In this document: positions 49,613 through 58,903 of the stretch, piece after piece
Layout: each line of letters begins with the position of its first letter
Numbering within the stretch: position 1 is the stretch's first letter
Assembly: GCA_035299065.1 (NCBI GenBank)
Contig: DATGXI010000120.1
Location: 62,001 to 126,000 of the forward strand
DNA: 64,000 nucleotides
Direction of reading: 5' to 3'
DNA from: DASPJQ01 sp035299065
Lineage (GTDB): Bacteria > Bacteroidota > Bacteroidia > Flavobacteriales_D > UBA2798
Translations under genes and position numbers: made by a program
The notes under the pieces: model-generated
Database searches by the model: none
Told to the model about the DNA's origin: nothing
Seen by the model: only the letters and a program-made list of their open reading frames with translations

Positions 49613-51913
49613 ATGAAATCATTCTGGAAATTAATTCAATTACTGACTCCCTTAAATACTTACATCCGCCAGATTTTTTTACTGGCCATTCTGCAAGGGC
49701 TTTTTTACCTGGCCGTACCTTTGGGTATTCAGGCTGTGGTGACCTATACAATGGCTGGCCAAATGTCGGCCTCACTTGTGCTTTTAAGCAGCTTAACCAT
49801 TGCTGCAGTAGTTTTCATCGGACTATTTCAATTGTGGCAGATGCGCATAAATGAAACAATTCAACAAAAATTATTGCTTCACATTGGTGCCCGTTTCTCA
49901 GGAAAAATTGCCACCCTACGACCTGACTTATATACCGACCCGCTCATTTCAGCTAAAATCAACCATTTTTTTGATGTGCTTACCTTGCAGAAAGGTATGT
50001 CAAAAATTTTGCTCGATTTTTTATTTTCCTTCATCAGCATTGTTTTTGGCTTACTCATTCTGTCTTTTTACAGCACCTTCTTTTTGATTTTTGCGTTGTC
50101 AACTGCCTTGTTTTTTTATTTTCTTATGCGTGAATATGGGTCGCGCGCCATTCAAACCAGTCTAAATGAATCAACCCGTAAATATTTATTTGTTGACTGG
50201 TTGCAAAATATGTTTAGTTCGCTAAAAAACAATGATCCCGCATTCACTCCACAATACATAGAAGATAAAACAAATGCAGCATTGTCAGAATACCTTCTGA
50301 ATAAAAACGAGCATTTTAAAGTCCTTGATTTGCTGTACCGTGGCATATTGTTTTTTAAAATTATTTTCATTGCCATCATTTTGTTTCTTGGTGTATGGCT
50401 CGTGCAAAAAGGTTACCTTAATGTTGGACAGTTTGTGGCTTCAGAGATCCTGGTAATTCTTGTAATTAATGCGGTTGAAAAATTGGTGTTTAATTTGAAA
50501 ACCCTTTACGACATTCTAACGGCTACCGAAAAATTGCACCAGGTACTTGAACTGGAAGAAAACACGGTAACGGAACCCCAACCGCTATCAACTAACCTGA
50601 TCACGGGTTTGCGCAACAAGGTATTTAACCATATTTATTCCAACAGCATTAAACGATTGGTGTTTGGTGTGATCATTATTTGCCTGGTAACCCTGTTTTT
50701 GCCATGGAACCAAACAATTAATTGCACAGGAAACGTAAGCACCCTTAGTCCATCCAACCGCCCGCAAACAATCCCTTCCCGAATATCAGGCCGAATAGAA
50801 AGGTGGTTCATCAAAGAAGGTGACTTCGTTAGAAAAAATGACACCATTGCATTTATATCAGAAATCAAGGACGATTATTTTGATCCGGCCCTTATTGAAC
50901 GTACCCAGGCACAGGTACAATCAAAGGAATCAGCCATTATTTCCTATGAACAAAAAATCAATGCCATTGATCAGCAAATACAGGCTATTAATTCGATGTT
51001 ACCGCTAAAACTCGAGCAAACAAAAAATAAAATAATGCAGGCAAATGTCAAAGTACTATCTGACAGTGCCGACTATGTTGCCAGCCTTAATAATTATAAA
51101 ATATCAGAAGAACAGTTTAAGCGTTATGAAGAACTTTTGGCTAAAGGTGTTATTTCCAAAACCGATTTTGAAAACAGGAAAGCCAAGTTCCAGGAGCTAT
51201 ATGCAAAAAAAGCTGTTGCTGAAAATAAATGGATAAATAGCAAAAATGAACGAATTAACGCGTTAATTGAATTAAGTTCAGTTAAGCAGGAATATAATGA
51301 AAAGCTCATGAAAGCTGAATCTGAGAAATTTTCAGTTATGTCCAATCTATACGACTCTGAAATTGGTCTCTCAAAAATGCAAAACCAACTTTCAAATTAC
51401 AGCATCCGTAATTCGTATTATTATGTAACCGCCCCTCAGGACGGATACATCGTAAAATCATATGTGCATGGAGTAGGAGATATTGTAAAAGAAGGACTCC
51501 CACTCATTGGTTTTGTTCCCAATAGTAAAGACTTATCGGTAGAATTGTATATTGAACCCATGGACCTACCCTTGGTGCAAAAGGGAATGGATATTCAGGT
51601 TCAGTTTGACGGATGGCCGGCTTTTGTTTTTTCAGGATGGCCAGGTGTTAGTTTTGGAACCTACAAGGCCAAAATCGTTTCAATTGATAAAGTTATTTCG
51701 GATAACGGTAAATTCCGTGTATTGGCAAAACGGCATAAAGAAGCATGGCCTCCCTCCATTCAGGTTGGTAGTGGGGTTAAAGGACTGGTATTGCTCAAAA
51801 AAGTGCCTGTTGTGTATGAACTCTGGCGAAAAATAAACGGGTTCCCTCCTGAATTTTATACTCCGGCAAACCTCAAAAAAGAAACAAAAAAAAATGAAAC
51901 CGATAAGAAATAG
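49613..51913 (+). CDS. Fusion of ABC-exporter transmembrane domain to HlyD-type adaptor, lacking the ATPase domain
   Basis: 766 residues with an unusual architecture. Residues 1-317 are a type 1 ABC-exporter membrane domain: six spans (about 18-45, 55-76, 132-152, 154-172, 243-265, 276-296) and the helical coupling region, ending ATEKLHQVLELEE, where a nucleotide-binding domain normally begins. Instead, after a 14-residue linker, a HlyD-like membrane-fusion protein follows: anchor span (347-365), lipoyl half SRISGRIERWFIKEGDFVRK (about 383-402), coiled coil (420-590) and barrel domain (600-760). I find no Walker A, LSGGQ or Walker B anywhere. The frame is intact. TolC gene overlaps by 20 bases. 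Confidence 0.85.
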   Translation: MKSFWKLIQLLTPLNTYIRQIFLLAILQGLFYLAVPLGIQAVVTYTMAGQMSASLVLLSSLTIAAVVFIGLFQLWQMRINETIQQKLLLHIGARFSGKIATLRPDLYTDPLISAKINHFFDVLTLQKGMSKILLDFLFSFISIVFGLLILSFYSTFFLIFALSTALFFYFLMREYGSRAIQTSLNESTRKYLFVDWLQNMFSSLKNNDPAFTPQYIEDKTNAALSEYLLNKNEHFKVLDLLYRGILFFKIIFIAIILFLGVWLVQKGYLNVGQFVASEILVILVINAVEKLVFNLKTLYDILTATEKLHQVLELEENTVTEPQPLSTNLITGLRNKVFNHIYSNSIKRLVFGVIIICLVTLFLPWNQTINCTGNVSTLSPSNRPQTIPSRISGRIERWFIKEGDFVRKNDTIAFISEIKDDYFDPALIERTQAQVQSKESAIISYEQKINAIDQQIQAINSMLPLKLEQTKNKIMQANVKVLSDSADYVASLNNYKISEEQFKRYEELLAKGVISKTDFENRKAKFQELYAKKAVAENKWINSKNERINALIELSSVKQEYNEKLMKAESEKFSVMSNLYDSEIGLSKMQNQLSNYSIRNSYYYVTAPQDGYIVKSYVHGVGDIVKEGLPLIGFVPNSKDLSVELYIEPMDLPLVQKGMDIQVQFDGWPAFVFSGWPGVSFGTYKAKIVSIDKVISDNGKFRVLAKRHKEAWPPSIQVGSGVKGLVLLKKVPVVYELWRKINGFPPEFYTPANLKKETKKNETDKK

Positions 51914-53291
51914 CTTTTTCTTGCTGTTGTTCATTGCCGGGTACAACGCGGTTGCACAGGACACCCTCAGGTATGAACAATTTCTGGAAACAATCCGACA
52001 AAACTATCCGGTTGTGCAGCGTGCACGTAACCTTAAACAGTCGGCTGATCTGGCCTATAAAGCAGCAAAAGGCGGATTTGATCCGGTACTTTATTCAGGC
52101 TATGAAAATAAATTCTTTGATGGAAAAAATTATTACTCCTTGCTGGATGTAAAACTCAAGAAACCAATTTATACTTCACAATTCCTTTCAGCGGGTTACC
52201 AATATGGGCAAGGTCAGCTGGTCAACCCTGAAAATAAAACATCGGCAAACGGACTCCCTTTTTTAGGCGTGGAAATGGCCCTTGGACAGGGAATGACCTT
52301 TGATAAACGAAGGGCTGATGTGTTGAAAAGCCGCAACTATAAATCATATTATGAAGCAGAAAGCAATGCAGTTACAAACGATGTTCTTTTCCAGGCATCG
52401 CTGGGTTTTTTTGACTGGGTTTACGCCAATAAAGAATTGACCATTTATAACCATTTTGCCAAGTTAGCGGCACAGCGTTACGAGGGAATAAGGTCCCTGG
52501 CCCAGGTTGGTGAGTACGCAGCCATTGACACCCTCGAATCGGCCATATTTTTACAAACACGAAACCTCGACTACAAAACAGTACTCATAAACAACCAAAA
52601 AATAGCAGCCAACCTTATAAGTTTATTATGGACTGAAGCAGCAGAACCAATGACCTCTCCAGGTCAAATGCAAAGCGATAGTCTTGAAATGTACTACGAG
52701 CAGGCAAAAAAAAAATTTGCGCGATATGCCCTGAGCGAGTTTGATAAAAATCCTGTATTGGAAAAATACAGGGCATTTCAATCGGTACTGGAAGTGGAAA
52801 AACGATTAAGGGCCGAATTGATTAAACCCAAATTAGACATTAGTTACAACTTATTGGCCAATTACATGGGTAACCAGGGTAATGAGTTAAACACAAACAA
52901 CTACAAATGGGGCTTTACGTTTTCGTTTCCTATTTTTGTTCGCACGGCTGTTAACGAATATAAAATTTCAAAATTAAACCTGGCCAATAACCAATTTGAG
53001 TACAAAAACAAGTCGAACGAAATAAAACTAAAGATTGCACTCATTCAAAAAAACGCGCTTTTAACCATTGACCAGATAAACGAAGCAAATAAAAACGTGG
53101 TGTATAGCCTGGCCTTGTTCAAAGCAGAAGAATTAAAATTCCAGGCGGGAGAAAGTTCGTTGTTCATGCTCAATACCCGCGAAGCCAGATTAATGGATGC
53201 GGAGTTAAAATTAGCTGGTTACAGGTTAAAATTTATCCAATCGGTTTGCGAACTGGTTTATCTCCACGGAGATATGAATTATAAGATGTAA
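51894..53291 (+). CDS. TolC-family outer-membrane efflux channel
   Basis: 465 residues: signal peptide (to AVAQ), then two TolC halves of long helices and short strands. Recognised features include LRYEQFLETIRQNYPVVQRA at the N-terminus, SAGYQYGQ, an internal LEKYRAFQSVLEVEKRLRAELIKPKLDISYN region opening the second repeat, and FSFPIFVRTAVNEYKISKL (about 341-359). Forms the outer-membrane tunnel for the ABC-HlyD fusion protein encoded upstream; overlapping frames (20 bases) imply coupled translation. Confidence 0.9.
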   Translation: MKPIRNSFFLLLFIAGYNAVAQDTLRYEQFLETIRQNYPVVQRARNLKQSADLAYKAAKGGFDPVLYSGYENKFFDGKNYYSLLDVKLKKPIYTSQFLSAGYQYGQGQLVNPENKTSANGLPFLGVEMALGQGMTFDKRRADVLKSRNYKSYYEAESNAVTNDVLFQASLGFFDWVYANKELTIYNHFAKLAAQRYEGIRSLAQVGEYAAIDTLESAIFLQTRNLDYKTVLINNQKIAANLISLLWTEAAEPMTSPGQMQSDSLEMYYEQAKKKFARYALSEFDKNPVLEKYRAFQSVLEVEKRLRAELIKPKLDISYNLLANYMGNQGNELNTNNYKWGFTFSFPIFVRTAVNEYKISKLNLANNQFEYKNKSNEIKLKIALIQKNALLTIDQINEANKNVVYSLALFKAEELKFQAGESSLFMLNTREARLMDAELKLAGYRLKFIQSVCELVYLHGDMNYKM

Positions 53292-53359
53292 TTATCCCGT
53301 TAATAAAACGCTTTTTTTCTCACCTTTTCTTTGCTAATTTTACACAACCAATTTTTCCT

Positions 53360-56300
53360 ATGAAAAAGTCAATTGTGTTTTTCTTTTTTCTTTGCTGCAT
53401 GCGCGGTTATACTCAGCTTCCATTTGAAAAAGTATACGCTGAAGTTCCTTCAATTCCCCGGGGGCTCCTGGAAGCCGTTTCGTGGAACCAAACGCATATG
53501 AAACACATCACTTCTTCTGAACAGGAAAGTTGCTCAGGTATTCCACGTACATATGGGTTAATGGGATTGACGCTGAATGGTAAAAATTATTTCAGGGAAA
53601 ACTTGAAATTGGTTTCTTCACTTTCCGGTATCAGGGAAAATGAAGTTATTTCAAATCCATACAAAAACGTGCTGGCATGGGCCAAAGCATTCAAAAAAAT
53701 TGATGGGGTAAATATGACTTCACGGGTTGATGAATGGAAAACACTTGCAAATAGCTTAAAAAAATTATCCGAAATTCCTGACACTGGTTACGTAAACTCC
53801 TACGCGCTCGATTGCCAGCTGTATTCCATATTTACTTTTTTGAATGATCCTCAAATGGCGGCCAGGTTTAATTTCCCTTTGTACAACATTGATTTGGGCG
53901 AAATTTTTGGAAACGAAAAACTGGCTGTGCTTTCAGCAACAAAAGTGAAATTTGAAGCCGATGGAATTAAAGCCAACGGAGTGATCTATCCTTGTGCACT
54001 AAGTTTACGATCTACCCAATACGGTCCTGCAATATGGGACCCCGCACCATCCTGCAATTACAGTTCGCGTAGTGGAACACCTGTGTCGGCAATTACCATT
54101 CATACTATACAGGGAACATACGCAGGTGCCATTTCATGGGCAAAAAATTGCGAGTCAAATGTTTCGTATCATTATGTGGTGCGCAGTGCCGATGGACAAA
54201 TAACTCAAATGGTTGATGAAACAATTAAAGCCTGGCACGTTGGTAGTGAAAATCCCTATACCATAGGTTATGAACATGAAGGTTATGTTTCCGATCCCAG
54301 CTGGTATACAACCGCCCTTTACAACGCATCGGCAGGAATTACAAAAGATATTTGCATAAGCGGTTATGGTATTAATCCTTTCAGAACATATTTTGGAGCA
54401 TCGTCAACTACGGCAGTCACATTGGGTAGTTGTACAAAAATAAAAGGTCACCAGCATTTTCCCGGGGCAACACATACCGATCCGGGCATATATTGGAACT
54501 GGCCGCATTATTACAACCTGGTAAACAACATTACAACACCAACAACCTATACAGCTGCAACCGGCACGTTTTATGATTCAGGTGGGGCATCTGCTGATTA
54601 TGCCGATGATGAACGTAAATTGTATTTAATTCAGCCAGCCGGGGCAACCAGCGTGTCGTTAACCTTCACCGCATTTGATCTTGAACTTAATTGGGATTAT
54701 ATTTTTATTTACGATGGGGCAAGTACATCGGCCCCTTTAATGGGAAGCTGGACGGGAACAACATCGCCCGGTACAATTACATCAACCGGCAGCAGCATGC
54801 TGGTTGAGTTCCGAAGTGACTGCAGCACCACCAACGCTGGCTGGGCTTGCAATTATACAACCGGAACAATAGTTCCTCCAACAGCGGATGTGACACCTCC
54901 CACAACCGGTATTACGGTGCCTTCTTCGTGGGTGTCGGCTAATTTTACAACTTCTTTTACCGATGCCGATGAGGTAGGTGGCTCGGGACTTGAAAAATCA
55001 TTTTACCAGGTAATTGATTTTGACGGTACCGATTGGCATGCGAATGCAGCACGCGGTTTTTTCAGCGATAATTTTGATGGAGTAACCATTCATCCCGACT
55101 GGACAACTGTAACGGGCACATGGAATATAACGTCAAGCGCACTTACGCAAATTGATGTTTCGCAAAATAACACCAATATTTATGCGTACCTCGAGCACAG
55201 TTTGTCAAACCGTTATTTATACAATTGGGCAGGAAAAATTGATGGAACAGGTACCAACCGCAGGGCAGGGTTCCATTATTTCTGCGATTCACCAACATTA
55301 ACAAACCGCGGCAACTCTTATTTTGTATGGTTTAGGTTGGACGATGACAAGATTGAAATATACAAAGTAGCCAGCGATGTTTTTTCATTGCAAAGTACAA
55401 CCACCTATAACTTTAACGCAGGCCAGTGGTATGATTTTAAAGTGATGTATGACCGCATTACCGGATTAACACAGGTGTATGTGGACAATATACAATCGGT
55501 GGAATGGACCGATTCGGCACCATACAGCAGTGGTGATTATATTTCTTTCAGAAGCGGCAATTCAAACTGGGCGGTAAATAATTTAAAAGTGTACCGTTCG
55601 CGCGCGGCAACAACAACTGTGTTGGTTGGACCATCAGGCGATTTGCGTTACCAGAACATTGATCCTACCACACCTGCGGGACGCATCAAAACAATTGTTA
55701 ATGACTTTGCAGGAAATCTTTCGTCACTGGTGTATACCGATATGAATGTAGATACTACAGCACCGGCAATTGTTCCCGTGGTAAATGATGGAATACCCAC
55801 TGATTTGGATACATGGACATCATCTATAAATGCAACAGCTTATTGGGGTATTTCCAGTGATGCACATTCAGGAATAGCACGTTACTGGTATGCCCTGGGA
55901 ACAACGCCTGGAGCAACTGATGTGGTGAACTGGACCGACAACGGATGGTATGATTCGGTAACCGTTACCGGTTTAAGTTTAATGGTTGGCCAAACATATT
56001 ATTTTTCAGTGAAAGCCGAAAATGCAGCAGGGTTGCAAAGCGCACCTGCCACAAGTGATGGGTTTACCATTATTCTTCCAACAAGCGCTCCTGTTGCCGG
56101 GTTTTATGCTATGGGAACAATTGTATGTGAAGGGCAGTGTGTTGATTTTACCAATACAACCAGCGATGCTACCAGCTATAACTGGACATTCACCGGTGGC
56201 GATATTTCATCGTCAACAATGCCAAACCCTACAGTTTGTTATACAGCCAGTGGCAATTATGATGTTATGCTTGTGGCAAGTGGCCCGGGTGGTACCGATA

Positions 56301-56842
56301 CAACTTTTCAAACCATAACGGTTACGGTTTACGCCAATCCAACCGCAGGATTTACCATGACCAATGATACTGCGTATATGCCAACACCGTTTGTTGGATT
56401 TACCAATACATCAGTAAATGCCGATGGATTTTCATGGGACTTTGGTGATGGTAACAACAGTACCGGGGCAAATCCATGGAATTTATACGGTGCCCCAGGA
56501 ACCTATACTGTTACCATGATAGCAGTGAATGGCCCCTGTGTAAACGATACAACGTATGCCACAGTTGTTGTGGTGGACCCAAATGCAATAGGGGAGGTGT
56601 CAAATGAAATCAATATAGGCATGTATCCTAATCCGGTTGATGCACATTTGTTTGTGACGGTAAATGGTACGTTAAAAGGAGCTACGTTGTATGTGATAAA
56701 TGAAATTGGTCAGCGTGTAATAGCCCAGAACATTTCATCTTCAACAGCAATCAATGCATCAATTCTTTCAAAAGGCATTTACATGCTGCAGGTTCAAAGT
56801 GAAGAAGGCGTTTTATTCAAGGGCAATTTTATAAAGGAATAA
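53360..56842 (+). CDS. Secreted N-acetylmuramoyl-L-alanine amidase with CUB, PKD and type IX sorting domains
   Basis: 1160 residues. Signal peptide (1-18); a lysozyme-like segment (about 25-165: GLLEAVSWNQTHM, YGLMGLTLNG); an amidase_2/PGRP-like domain (about 225-390) with zinc and catalytic residues in ITIHTIQGTY, AWHVGS, IGYEHEGY and GATHTDPG; a CUB domain (about 395-510); an LamG/concanavalin-like domain (about 565-755); an Fn3-like segment; two PKD domains (about 910-1070: SYNWTFTGGD, FSWDFGDGNNST); and a type A sorting domain (IGMYPNPVDAHLFV). Predicted to cleave the stem peptide from peptidoglycan of other bacteria at or outside the cell surface. Confidence 0.88.
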   Translation: MKKSIVFFFFLCCMRGYTQLPFEKVYAEVPSIPRGLLEAVSWNQTHMKHITSSEQESCSGIPRTYGLMGLTLNGKNYFRENLKLVSSLSGIRENEVISNPYKNVLAWAKAFKKIDGVNMTSRVDEWKTLANSLKKLSEIPDTGYVNSYALDCQLYSIFTFLNDPQMAARFNFPLYNIDLGEIFGNEKLAVLSATKVKFEADGIKANGVIYPCALSLRSTQYGPAIWDPAPSCNYSSRSGTPVSAITIHTIQGTYAGAISWAKNCESNVSYHYVVRSADGQITQMVDETIKAWHVGSENPYTIGYEHEGYVSDPSWYTTALYNASAGITKDICISGYGINPFRTYFGASSTTAVTLGSCTKIKGHQHFPGATHTDPGIYWNWPHYYNLVNNITTPTTYTAATGTFYDSGGASADYADDERKLYLIQPAGATSVSLTFTAFDLELNWDYIFIYDGASTSAPLMGSWTGTTSPGTITSTGSSMLVEFRSDCSTTNAGWACNYTTGTIVPPTADVTPPTTGITVPSSWVSANFTTSFTDADEVGGSGLEKSFYQVIDFDGTDWHANAARGFFSDNFDGVTIHPDWTTVTGTWNITSSALTQIDVSQNNTNIYAYLEHSLSNRYLYNWAGKIDGTGTNRRAGFHYFCDSPTLTNRGNSYFVWFRLDDDKIEIYKVASDVFSLQSTTTYNFNAGQWYDFKVMYDRITGLTQVYVDNIQSVEWTDSAPYSSGDYISFRSGNSNWAVNNLKVYRSRAATTTVLVGPSGDLRYQNIDPTTPAGRIKTIVNDFAGNLSSLVYTDMNVDTTAPAIVPVVNDGIPTDLDTWTSSINATAYWGISSDAHSGIARYWYALGTTPGATDVVNWTDNGWYDSVTVTGLSLMVGQTYYFSVKAENAAGLQSAPATSDGFTIILPTSAPVAGFYAMGTIVCEGQCVDFTNTTSDATSYNWTFTGGDISSSTMPNPTVCYTASGNYDVMLVASGPGGTDTTFQTITVTVYANPTAGFTMTNDTAYMPTPFVGFTNTSVNADGFSWDFGDGNNSTGANPWNLYGAPGTYTVTMIAVNGPCVNDTTYATVVVVDPNAIGEVSNEINIGMYPNPVDAHLFVTVNGTLKGATLYVINEIGQRVIAQNISSSTAINASILSKGIYMLQVQSEEGVLFKGNFIKE

Positions 56843-56925
56843 TTTTGCGCAAGCCTTGCCAGGGTTTGAAAAACTTGTTAAAAAACTGAACTTAGCCAGT
56901 GCGTATGCGTACAGGTTTTCTACTC

Positions 56926-57696
56926 ATGATAAACAAGATCAAAGTTCAGGTGTTTTTGAGTTTGCTTTTGGCAATTGCATTTTATTCCTGTGCCAACCAG
57001 GGAGAACCCACTGCTTTGGAAACTGAAATGCCAGATACTGTTGTAGTCAAAAACAACGCTGGAATTGAAATGGACATGAGAGGCATCAGGGACCTGGAGG
57101 AAAACGGCCTGTATGACGAACGAAATACTGAATTGAACATGCTTTCCGTTGGAAACTTTGATTTTTCATTTGATGGAAAAACTGTTTATGTAAAAGTTCG
57201 TGTAAAATTTAAATTTGATGATTCGGTTTCGATAAGCGAAAAAGCACAATTCAAGCAAAAATTCTTTTCTGGCATCAAGCAATGGTGGACAAATGCCGGT
57301 GTTGTTTTTGAACGAAAGAGCGGGAGTTGCTACGCCCGTAAAATACCCCTTCACATTGCATGTGTTGAAAATGAGAATAACTACCATAAAATGGTGGATG
57401 TTGTCAAAACAAACAGACGCTGCCATGTTATGCGTGATATGAACCTTTGTCTTTCAGTTGACGAACGTGGCATTGCCCACGAATTTGGGCATGTACTGGG
57501 ATTGTACGATAGTTATGATGGAGGCGCACTTGAAAACAGCATGGTTTGGCACGATAACCGTTACCTGCACGATACGCATGCATTAATGAACCGTGGCAAT
57601 GAATTGCGCAAACGTTATTTTGAACATTACCTAAGTAAATTAAATGCTTTGTGTGAAGGTGATTGTAAATTTGAAATAAATGCGCCTTTTGAATAA
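56926..57696 (+). CDS. Lipoprotein zinc metalloprotease (metzincin-like)
   Basis: About 256 residues. I choose the ATG at 56926, giving a lipoprotein signal (MINKIKVQVFLSLLLAIAFY then SCANQ); GTG or ATG starts up to 27 bases earlier are possible. The catalytic motif GIAHEFGHVLGLYD (about 182-195) has the HExxHxxGxxD/H zinc-binding arrangement with Asp in the third-ligand region. A strongly basic stretch precedes it (KTNRRCHVMRDMNLCL). Anchored in the outer or inner membrane, with proteolytic activity toward unknown substrates. Follows the amidase gene by 83 bases. Confidence 0.8.
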   Translation: MINKIKVQVFLSLLLAIAFYSCANQGEPTALETEMPDTVVVKNNAGIEMDMRGIRDLEENGLYDERNTELNMLSVGNFDFSFDGKTVYVKVRVKFKFDDSVSISEKAQFKQKFFSGIKQWWTNAGVVFERKSGSCYARKIPLHIACVENENNYHKMVDVVKTNRRCHVMRDMNLCLSVDERGIAHEFGHVLGLYDSYDGGALENSMVWHDNRYLHDTHALMNRGNELRKRYFEHYLSKLNALCEGDCKFEINAPFE

Positions 57697-57714
57697 TTGT
57701 TTCAGGTAAAACAG

Positions 57715-57722
57715 TAAATTTG
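57715..57722 (+). promoter_or_regulatory. -7 element of the small barrel gene
   Basis: TAAATTTG, exact TAnnTTTG, 19 bases before the GTG at 57742. A TTG lies only 15 bases upstream, too close for the consensus. Confidence 0.4.
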
Positions 57723-57741
57723 GAACAGGTATTTTAATCCT

Positions 57742-58395
57742 GTGAAAAAATTTACGTTCATTATTGTTTTTGTGCTGGTTAATGCCATGTCCTTTTCCCA
57801 ATCCCCGTTCGGCCGACTTGGTATCAGTATTTCGCCATTGCCGCTTTTGCCTGTCAATAACCATATGTATTTAAAAATGGGAATTGATGTTGGATTGTCA
57901 GACCATTTTCGTGTGTTTGGTGAGTACGGTTATGGATTGCCAAATAAAGCGTATGGAAAAGTAGACGGTTACACCCTAAAAGGTGAAATCAAATATAAAT
58001 TCAACAGTGGGGCAATTCTCAATGATTTTCGTCCAAACCTGTATATAGGGTTTCGGTACTATTATAAAAATCAAACGTTGAAAGATTCAGCTGTAACACA
58101 ACCGCAAAATACCGATGCATATAAAGTAGGTTTTATCATTCACAAGCAAATGCATGCGTTTGCAATTAAGTTTGGCGACTATGAGCCATTGGGTGACAAA
58201 AATCGTTTCTGGATTGATTACTACATTGGTTTTGGTTTGCGTATGAATAACATTCATTGTTCGGGCATGACTGTTGAGGAGGAACAAAACCGCGATTACG
58301 GAGATTCATTTATATTGCCTGTATTGTACAGGTGCGATAGTGGAAATACACTTGATGTGGATATTGGCTTTAGGTTGATTTATTTTTTGCGTTAG
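57742..58395 (+). CDS. Outer-membrane beta-barrel protein
   Basis: 217 residues. GTG start directly followed by a signal peptide (KKFTFIIVFVLVNAMSFSQ). The mature part alternates amphipathic strands (YLKMGIDVGLSDHFRVFGEY, YKFNSGAILNDFRPNLYIGF, KNRFWIDYYIGFGLRMNN) and ends in FRLIYFLR. Small 8- to 10-stranded barrel; no named family recognised. Convergent with ispF. Confidence 0.7.
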   Translation: MKKFTFIIVFVLVNAMSFSQSPFGRLGISISPLPLLPVNNHMYLKMGIDVGLSDHFRVFGEYGYGLPNKAYGKVDGYTLKGEIKYKFNSGAILNDFRPNLYIGFRYYYKNQTLKDSAVTQPQNTDAYKVGFIIHKQMHAFAIKFGDYEPLGDKNRFWIDYYIGFGLRMNNIHCSGMTVEEEQNRDYGDSFILPVLYRCDSGNTLDVDIGFRLIYFLR

Positions 58396-58426
58396 CCAAT
58401 TGCCATAATGGCGCTGTAATCAGAAG

Positions 58427-58903
58427 TTACTTAACCAACAACACCACTGCGTAAGCAACAACCCCTTCTTCCCTCCCAATAAAACCCATGCGTTCATTGG
58501 TAGTAGCTTTTACACTTACATCATCTACATCAATTTCAAGTAAGCGTGCAATATTGGTTCGCATGGCATCAACATGTGGTTTTAATTTTGGTTGTTCAAT
58601 TACCAAACTGCAATCAACGTTGCTCACTTTATAGTGCCGCTCTTTTATTAGATGGAATGTTTTCTCAAGCAGGATTTTCGAATCAATGTTTTTAAAAGAC
58701 TGATCGGTGTCAGGAAAGTAGGTGCCAATATCTTTTAATCCAGCTGCACCCAACAAAGCGTCACAAATAGCATGCAACAACACATCGGCATCGCTATGGC
58801 CCAATGGACCTTTATCATGGGGAATTTTTACGCCACCTAAAATACAATCGCGGCCGCTGGCCAGTTGGTGAACATCAATACCAAATCCAACTTTGATTTT
58901 CAC
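58427..58903 (-). CDS. ispF: 2-C-methyl-D-erythritol 2,4-cyclodiphosphate synthase
   Basis: Fifth enzyme of the MEP isoprenoid pathway: cyclises CDP-ME-2-phosphate with loss of CMP. 158 residues, the family length. Motifs: GFGIDVHQL with the zinc Asp-x-His (about 6-14), GPLGHSDADVLLHAI with the third zinc ligand, SKILLEK, and KATTNERMGFIGREEGV near the C-terminus. GTG start shares one base with the porV stop (TAGTG), so the two are coupled although unrelated in function; a porV-ispF linkage recurs in this phylum. Confidence 0.95.
   Translation of the reverse strand: MKIKVGFGIDVHQLASGRDCILGGVKIPHDKGPLGHSDADVLLHAICDALLGAAGLKDIGTYFPDTDQSFKNIDSKILLEKTFHLIKERHYKVSNVDCSLVIEQPKLKPHVDAMRTNIARLLEIDVDDVSVKATTNERMGFIGREEGVVAYAVVLLVK

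Noticed and set aside
49613..51913. Frameshift or two separate genes (TMD and HlyD) in the ABC-HlyD frame
   Set aside because: The frame is continuous, the junction reads cleanly from ELEEN to the HlyD N-terminal pattern, and no internal stop or shifted restart is visible.
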